A stretch of 9,509 bases of DNA. It comes from Actinomycetes bacterium (GTDB taxonomy: Bacteria > Actinomycetota > Acidimicrobiia > Acidimicrobiales > RAAP-2). The stretch is from assembly GCA_021799915.1 (NCBI GenBank), contig JAJYZN010000102.1:1-9509 (forward strand), written 5' to 3'. The notes below the pieces were generated by a model that was not told the DNA's origin, made no database searches, and was given only the letters and a program-made list of their open reading frames with translations. This document shows positions 6,069 through 9,509 of the stretch, in pieces (position 1 is the stretch's first letter; the number at the start of each line of letters is the position of its first letter). Both the position numbers and the translations under genes were made by a program.

Positions 6069-7319
6069 ATGCGTTGGAACCTTCCTGCCGACCACCTGCC
6101 AGGGGCGTGGTTCAACGTGGCTCCCCACCTTCCCGAACCCCTCCAGCCTCCGCTCCACCCAGCGACGCGCCAGCCGGTCGGGCCCGACGACCTGGCCCCG
6201 CTGTTCCCCATGGCCCTGATCGGCCAGGAGGTGAGCACCGATCCCTGGGTGGACATCCCCGGCGAGGTCCTCGACGTCCTTCGGCTGTGGCGACCGACGC
6301 CGTTGGTCCGGGCCGAGCGCCTGGAACAGGCTCTCGGGACCCCGGCCCGGATCTACTACAAGGACGAGTCGGTGTCTCCGGCCGGTTCCCACAAGCCCAA
6401 CACGGCCGTCCCCCAGGCCTTCTACAACAAGCAGGAGGGCATCACCCGCCTGGCCACCGAGACCGGTGCGGGGCAGTGGGGGAGCGCGCTCTCATTCGCC
6501 AGCGCCCTCTACGGACTGGAGTGCAAGGTCTACATGGTCCGGGCGTCGTACGACCAGAAGCCCTACCGCCGGCTCCTCATGGAAGTCTGGGGTGGCGAGG
6601 TGGTGCCCTCACCGATCGACGATCCGACCCATCCGGGTTCCCTCGGTGCGGCCATCAGCGACGCCGTACGCGACGCCGCGGGTCGTGACGACTCGCACTA
6701 CTCGTTGGGGTCGGTCCTGAACCACGTCCTGCTCCATCAGACGGTCATCGGTCTCGAAGCCCGCGAACAGCTGACGCTGGCCGGCGAAGAGCGCCCGGAC
6801 ATCGTCATCGGTTCCTGCGGCGGGGGATCGAACCTCGGAGGCATCGCCCTCCCGTTCGTCCCCGACGAGCGCGTCGAGCTCTTGGCCGTCGAGCCCTCCT
6901 CGTGCCCCACCCTCACCGCCGGGCACTTCGACTACGACTTCGGCGACGTCGCCGGCATGACCCCGCTCCTACCCATGTACACCCTCGGCCACGACTTCGT
7001 GCCCCCGTCCATCCACGCCGGGGGGCTCCGCTACCACGGTGACTCGCCGATCATCTCGAGCCTGGTGCACTCGAAGAGGATGCAGGCCGTGGCCTACCCC
7101 CAGGGCAAGGTTTTCGATGCCGCCGTCCAGTTCGCCAGAACTCAGGGCACGGTACCGGCCCCCGAGACCAGCCACGCCATACGGGCAGTCATCGACACCG
7201 CACTTGCCGCCAAGGAGACCGGGGAAGAGAAGGTCATCTTGTTCAACTACTCCGGGCACGGCCTCTTGGACCTGTCGGCCTACGACGCCTACCTGCGGGG
7301 TCAGCTCGACCAGTTCTGA
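6069..7319 (+). CDS. trpB2: TrpB2-type tryptophan synthase beta chain (PLP enzyme)
   Basis: This 416-residue protein matches the TrpB2 branch of tryptophan synthase beta chains along its length. The pattern includes the opening [33 protein letters not shown] (71-86), GSHKPNTA with the PLP lysine at Lys109, ETGAGQWG at 131-138 (Trp-Gly where classical TrpB1 has His-Gly), [13 protein letters not shown], the phosphate-binding CGGGSN at 250-255, and [17 protein letters not shown]. The reaction joins indole and serine into tryptophan; TrpB2 enzymes often work without TrpA and may salvage indole or deaminate serine or phosphoserine. No trpA or other trp gene is in the window. ATG 6069 was chosen because it follows an excellent Shine-Dalgarno, AAAGGAG, with 5 nt spacing, and matches the family N-terminus; the frame is open further upstream but that part is leader. 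It is a single-gene unit convergent with the SnoaL-like gene. Confidence 0.93.
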   Translation: MRWNLPADHLPGAWFNVAPHLPEPLQPPLHPATRQPVGPDDLAPLFPMALIGQEVSTDPWVDIPGEVLDVLRLWRPTPLVRAERLEQALGTPARIYYKDESVSPAGSHKPNTAVPQAFYNKQEGITRLATETGAGQWGSALSFASALYGLECKVYMVRASYDQKPYRRLLMEVWGGEVVPSPIDDPTHPGSLGAAISDAVRDAAGRDDSHYSLGSVLNHVLLHQTVIGLEAREQLTLAGEERPDIVIGSCGGGSNLGGIALPFVPDERVELLAVEPSSCPTLTAGHFDYDFGDVAGMTPLLPMYTLGHDFVPPSIHAGGLRYHGDSPIISSLVHSKRMQAVAYPQGKVFDAAVQFARTQGTVPAPETSHAIRAVIDTALAAKETGEEKVILFNYSGHGLLDLSAYDAYLRGQLDQF

Positions 7320-7322
7320 GCC

Positions 7323-7357
7323 GAGGCCCCTGGCGACCCTGACGCGCCCCGAGCCTC
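7323..7357. terminator. Stem-loop between convergent trpB2 and SnoaL-like gene
   Basis: GAGGC (7323-7327) pairs with GCCTC (7353-7357), and GGCG (7332-7335) pairs with CGCC (7345-7348), separated by symmetric 4-nt internal loops and closed by a 9-nt loop. It fills nearly all of the 36-bp space between the two gene ends. There is no T-tract. Its symmetry and position suggest a bidirectional end signal. Confidence 0.35.
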
Positions 7358-7844
7358 AGGTCCCGGGGGCCCAGCGTCGGTCCGGACGCTCGGGTGGGAG
7401 GTTCATCGGCTGGCTGGGCGTCCAACCGCTGACGGCGATGTCCTCGAGCACGTGGACCATGTTGTAGACGTCCTCTTCATAGGAGAACTTCCCGCCGCCG
7501 GCGTAGATCAAGCGCGAGTAGCCCGACTGCGTGCACGGCGAGCCGTCGGCCCGTCGGCCCGGGAGGATCTGGGTCCACTTCACCACGACGTCGTCCCCCT
7601 CGACCGCCGTGAACTCGACCGGGAAGCTCCAGTCGTCCAGGCCGGCCATGGACTCGACCAGCCAGCGGGCGATGGCCTCGCGGCCCTCGATCCTCCCCCA
7701 CGCCGCGTCGACGTACACGGCGTCGTCGGTATAGAACGAGGCCAAGGCCCCGAACCGGTCCGGCTCCTCACCGTTCTCGATGCGGCGCCGCACCTCGTGG
7801 TACCGGTCGACGGTCGCTCGGACCTCCTCGGCTGGATATGGCAC
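7356..7844 (-). CDS. SnoaL/NTF2-like domain protein
   Basis: This protein of 162 residues has the alpha-plus-beta cone pattern of the NTF2-like/SnoaL-like superfamily. An opening helix pair, EEVRATVDRYHEVRRRIENG (6-25), is followed by FGALASFYTDDAVYVDAAWGRIEGREAIARWLVES (31-65). The late strands are VEFTAVEGDDVVVKWTQIL, SGYSRLIYAGGGKFSYEEDVYN and a final helix, MVHVLEDI. Members range from ketosteroid isomerases and polyketide cyclases to dehydratases and simple ligand-binding proteins; the substrate here is unknown. The pocket-lining Asp/Tyr residues (Tyr38, Asp40/41, Asp46) follow the usual SnoaL spacing. The start is GTG 7844, supported by a perfect GGAGG (complement of 7851-7855) spaced 6 nt. 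A possible -10 (TACACT, complement of 7885-7890) lies upstream, with the 11-bp repeat array just beyond it. It is a single gene, tail to tail with trpB2. Confidence 0.85.
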   Translation of the reverse strand: MPYPAEEVRATVDRYHEVRRRIENGEEPDRFGALASFYTDDAVYVDAAWGRIEGREAIARWLVESMAGLDDWSFPVEFTAVEGDDVVVKWTQILPGRRADGSPCTQSGYSRLIYAGGGKFSYEEDVYNMVHVLEDIAVSGWTPSQPMNLPPERPDRRWAPGT

Positions 7845-7920
7845 GTCCGCCCTCCCCGGTGTCGACGCATCGCGCGTACCGGGCAGTGTACGAGGCCCGT
7901 AGCCCTGAGAACCACCTCGG

Positions 7921-7971
7921 CCCCTCCGGGACCCCTCCGGGACCCCTCCGGGACCCCTCCGGGACCCCTCC
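7921..7971. repeat. 11-bp tandem repeat, 4 full copies plus 7 bp (unit CCCCTCCGGGA)
   Basis: Four identical copies of CCCCTCCGGGA start at 7921, 7932, 7943 and 7954, followed by a partial CCCCTCC at 7965-7971. The period is about one helical turn. The plus strand thus has five C4 tracts separated by 7-nt spacers; the minus strand has five G4 tracts with 7-nt loops, which fits the G3+N1-7 G-quadruplex pattern. Each unit also carries CCTCC, the anti-Shine-Dalgarno sequence. The array lies in the gene-free stretch 7845-8168 between two outward-facing genes. Confidence 0.9.
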
Positions 7972-7980
7972 TACAACGCC

Positions 7981-7996
7981 GATAATATACATTATG
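7981..7996. promoter_or_regulatory. AT-rich island with imperfect palindrome and -10-like hexamer
   Basis: In a GC-rich gap, GATAATATACATTATG stands out. ATAAT (7982-7986) and ATTAT (7991-7995) are inverse complements around a 4-nt centre, so it may be an operator. GATAAT (7981-7986) is also one base from the -10 consensus and lies 7 nt before an ATG at 7994 that opens a 55-codon frame. The remaining part of the gap, up to 8168, holds a hairpin (GGGATGG 8034-8040 with CCGTCCC 8048-8054, one G-U pair) and nothing else I can name. Confidence 0.35.
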
Positions 7997-8156
7997 TCAT
8001 CTTACGACCGGGTGGGTTCGGACAGGGTTGCACGGGATGGGAGCAGTCCGTCCCCATGCGGCGTGCCCGTCTCGCCGCCTCCTTCGACCCTCTCGCGCCT
8101 CACCGCGTCGTCCTCGGCGCGCACAGGCCGGGCGACGTCGCTCATGCCGGCGCTGG

Positions 8157-8162
8157 TATGAT
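8157..8162 (+). promoter_or_regulatory. -10 element for leaderless vapB transcript
   Basis: TATGAT lies 6 nt before the vapB ATG at 8169, so transcription would begin at about the A of the start codon. This TANNNT-N6-ATG layout is typical of leaderless genes in actinobacteria and agrees with the lack of a Shine-Dalgarno. No convincing -35 is seen near 8134-8139. Confidence 0.55.
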
Positions 8163-8168
8163 TTCAGT

Positions 8169-8396
8169 ATGACTACGAAGATCGCCATAAGTCTTCCCGA
8201 CGACGTGCTCGCGACCGCACGACAGGCGGTCAATTCGGGCCGGGCAAGCTCGCTCTCGGGCTACATCGCGTCCACCCTGGCCGATCGGCAGGACTACGAG
8301 GACTTGGGAGCGCTCCTGGCCGAGATGGCCGCAGATGCGGGTGGACCCTCCGACGAGGACCGCATCTGGGCGCGACGTGCGCTCGGTCTTGCCTGA
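8169..8396 (+). CDS. VapB-type antitoxin, ribbon-helix-helix DNA-binding protein
   Basis: This protein has 75 residues. Its N-terminus, TTKIAISLPDDVLATARQAVNSGRASSLSGYIASTLADR (about 2-40), fits a ribbon-helix-helix fold: a beta strand with alternating residues that would contact operator DNA, then two helices that form the dimer. The tail, LLAEMAADAGGPSDEDRIWARRALGL (about 49-74), resembles the toxin-neutralising C-terminus of antitoxins paired with PIN toxins. By family precedent it binds VapC and represses its own operon. ATG 8169 was chosen because the family N-terminus starts there and a -10 sits just ahead; the same frame is open upstream to 8028, but that part is Arg-rich without family resemblance. 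The stop overlaps the toxin start (TGATG), so the pair is translationally coupled. Confidence 0.85.
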   Translation: MTTKIAISLPDDVLATARQAVNSGRASSLSGYIASTLADRQDYEDLGALLAEMAADAGGPSDEDRIWARRALGLA

Positions 8397-8773
8397 TGCC
8401 AGGTGTCACGCTCGACACCGGAGCCCTGATCGCCATCGAGCGGGCCGATCGAAAGATGCAGGCCTTGCTCGACGAAGCGCACGCGGCTGGTCTTCCCATC
8501 GACATTCCGGCCGGTCCGCTGGCGCAGGCTTGGCGGTCGGGCCCGCGCCAAGTCCGGCTCGCCCGGACGCTGCACCTGGCCAACGTCACCGTCCCAGCCC
8601 TTGACGAACCGCTCGCCAAGGCCGTCGGCATCCTCTGTGGACAGCGAGGTACTCGCGATGCAGTCGATGCCAGCGTGGTCCTCAATGCTCGCAGACGCGA
8701 CCAGACCATCGTCACCAGCGATCCGGCTGATCTCCGCCTCCTCGACACCCACGTTCGGATCGCCGAGATATAG
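8396..8773 (+). CDS. VapC-type PIN-domain ribonuclease toxin
   Basis: This protein of 125 residues has a typical PIN-toxin length. It opens with VTLDTGALIAIERAD, giving the first metal-binding acidic residue (Asp7) and Glu15. DAVDASVVLNARR (88-100) supplies Asp88 and Asp91, and IVTSDPADLRLL (105-116) supplies Asp109. The glutamate often found near residue 40-45 of VapC is Gln44 here, in PAGPLAQAWRSG; related actinobacterial PIN proteins as I recall them often read AQxWR too, so this may be a subfamily trait. VapC toxins cut RNA, commonly tRNA or rRNA, when antitoxin is lost; the target here is unknown. The start ATG shares its A with the antitoxin stop, and no separate ribosome binding site is visible. 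Its 3' end faces the ctaG-like gene across 18 bp. Confidence 0.88.
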   Translation: MPGVTLDTGALIAIERADRKMQALLDEAHAAGLPIDIPAGPLAQAWRSGPRQVRLARTLHLANVTVPALDEPLAKAVGILCGQRGTRDAVDASVVLNARRRDQTIVTSDPADLRLLDTHVRIAEI

Positions 8774-8816
8774 CCGCACACCTGGAGACGGTTACGCACC
8801 GTTGGAGCTGTGCGGC
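8773..8816. terminator. Strong stem-loop between convergent vapC and ctaG-like gene
   Basis: GCCGCACA (8773-8780) pairs with TGTGCGGC (8809-8816), and ACGGT (8788-8792) pairs with ACCGT (8798-8802) around a TACGC loop, giving 13 perfect pairs in two blocks. It spans the last base of vapC and the final codons of the opposing gene. There is no T-tract on the plus side; the minus side runs into CTATATCTC. It is the best bidirectional terminator candidate in the window. Confidence 0.5.
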
Positions 8817-9509
8817 GGACGGCCGTTCGGCGGCGGCCCAGCCAACAGCGCGGCGTCCTCCTCCCGGTCGGACCTGACGGCCCGGCGCTCCTCCATGTGC
8901 ATCCAGTGCAGGGCCACGGGCACCATGGGCCAGAGCATGAGGGTGTCGCCTCCGACCCACATGATCACCCCGCCGATGTGGAGGTCCTCGACCAGCGACG
9001 GACCCCAGGTCCGGTGGAACGCCAGGTAGGCCGGGAACAGCTCGTGGCTGGCGTTGTCGAGGGACAGGCCGGTGAAGGTGTCGATGGGGACGGCGAGGAA
9101 CAGGTACAAGTACTGGAGCGCGGGGTGGAGGCGGAACCGGTTCGGCTCGATCCCGAAGATCTGGCGCCAGAACAGGTAGCCCACCAGCAGGTACACGATG
9201 TGCTCTGCATTGTGGACCGGCTCGTTCTCCAAGGTGAGGTTGTAGAAGCTCGTGAGATGGGTGAGCGGGATGACGACGGCGTAGACCACGAACGCCACGA
9301 TCGGGTGGCCGAGGAACTGGGCCACCGGGGAACGCAGCACGCCGGTGAGGCGGCGGTGCAGGGACCCGGTCGTGCCCCGCCAGACCAGGGCCACCGGTGA
9401 GGAGTAGGCGAAGAGTGGACCGGCCACCATGATGAGCAGGAGGTGCTGGACCATGTGGTCCCAGAACAGCTCGCCGTCGTACACTCCGATGAAGCTGAAG
9501 ATGGCCACC
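8792..9509 (-). CDS. CtaG-family cytochrome c oxidase assembly protein (N-terminus outside window)
   Basis: The visible 238 codons are the C-terminal part of a polytopic membrane protein of the CtaG_Cox family (caa3-type oxidase assembly). Recognisable blocks are ELFWDHMVQHLLLIMVAGPLFA (13-34), FLGHPIVAFVVYAVVIPLTHLTSFYN (65-90), HNAEHIVYLLVGYLFW (99-114), LQYLYLFLAVPIDTFTGLSL (131-150) and EDLHIGGVIMWVGGDTLMLWPMVPVAL (174-200), which together give about five membrane spans. Several in-membrane or edge His residues (18, 22, 84, 99, 103, 177) could bind metal; the family is linked to copper delivery to the CuB site of cytochrome oxidase. The hydrophilic tail after 205 is charged and probably cytoplasmic. 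The frame runs to the window edge, so the GTG at 9508 is not the real start; by family length roughly the first quarter is missing. No oxidase subunit gene is in the window, so its partner cannot be named. Confidence 0.9.
   Translation of the reverse strand, partial: VAIFSFIGVYDGELFWDHMVQHLLLIMVAGPLFAYSSPVALVWRGTTGSLHRRLTGVLRSPVAQFLGHPIVAFVVYAVVIPLTHLTSFYNLTLENEPVHNAEHIVYLLVGYLFWRQIFGIEPNRFRLHPALQYLYLFLAVPIDTFTGLSLDNASHELFPAYLAFHRTWGPSLVEDLHIGGVIMWVGGDTLMLWPMVPVALHWMHMEERRAVRSDREEDAALLAGPPPNGRPPHSSNGA

Noticed and set aside
7921..7971. CRISPR array
   Set aside because: The 11-bp units are directly adjacent with no unique spacers, and no cas gene is present.
7768..7992. 74-residue minus-strand frame through the 11-bp repeats
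   Set aside because: It overlaps the well-supported SnoaL-like gene in another frame, and its repeat-derived residues only reflect the tandem array.
8028..8168. N-terminal extension of the antitoxin from 8028
   Set aside because: The extension is Arg-rich, has no ribbon-helix-helix features and covers the vapB -10.
8056..8172. 38-codon frame ending in an ATGA overlap with vapB
   Set aside because: It has no ribosome binding site or family resemblance; the overlap is probably chance given the leaderless vapB promoter within it.

Overview
The window is GC-rich, with G or C at most third codon positions, and encodes several actinobacterial families: a HelY-type helicase, a DUF4193 protein, a lone TrpB2, VapBC and CtaG. 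I infer an actinomycete chromosome segment, possibly class Acidimicrobiia or a relative. There is no 16S or other marker gene to test this. I see no integrase, transposase, tRNA, rRNA or CRISPR array.

Layout. (1) 1-2646, plus strand: the C-terminal end of a HelY/Ski2-like RNA helicase that begins outside the window, then a 562-residue protein with two diverged ThyX (FAD-dependent thymidylate synthase) halves. (2) 2647-3039: a gene-free gap with a strong nested stem-loop at 2789-2894 and a clear sigma-70-like promoter at 2981-3008. (3) 3040-4614, plus strand: a tight three-gene operon encoding a very acidic DUF4193 zinc-ribbon protein, an uncharacterised two-part helical protein and a GNAT acetyltransferase. 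(4) 4595-5938, minus strand: an actinobacterial protein of unknown function with an Arg/Gly-rich centre, overlapping the GNAT gene tail to tail by 20 bp. (5) 6069-7319, plus strand: stand-alone trpB2 with a structured leader. (6) 7356-7844, minus strand: a SnoaL/NTF2-like protein. (7) 7845-8168: a gene-free gap with an 11-bp tandem repeat and an AT-rich island. (8) 8169-8773, plus strand: a VapBC-type toxin-antitoxin pair with a leaderless antitoxin. (9) 8792-9509, minus strand: the C-terminal part of a CtaG-type cytochrome oxidase assembly protein that runs off the window.

Most genes look like ordinary chromosomal housekeeping or conserved-unknown genes and do not form one pathway. The two transcription units most likely to act as units are the DUF4193 operon and vapBC. 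The parts most worth a second look are non-coding: the nested RNA-like structure before the DUF4193 gene, the 11-bp repeat with five C4 tracts (a G-quadruplex motif on the other strand), the stem-loops at every convergent gene end, and the leader hairpin before trpB2. Among the proteins, the tandem ThyX with its signature split between halves stands out. I do not see a clear new multi-gene system.
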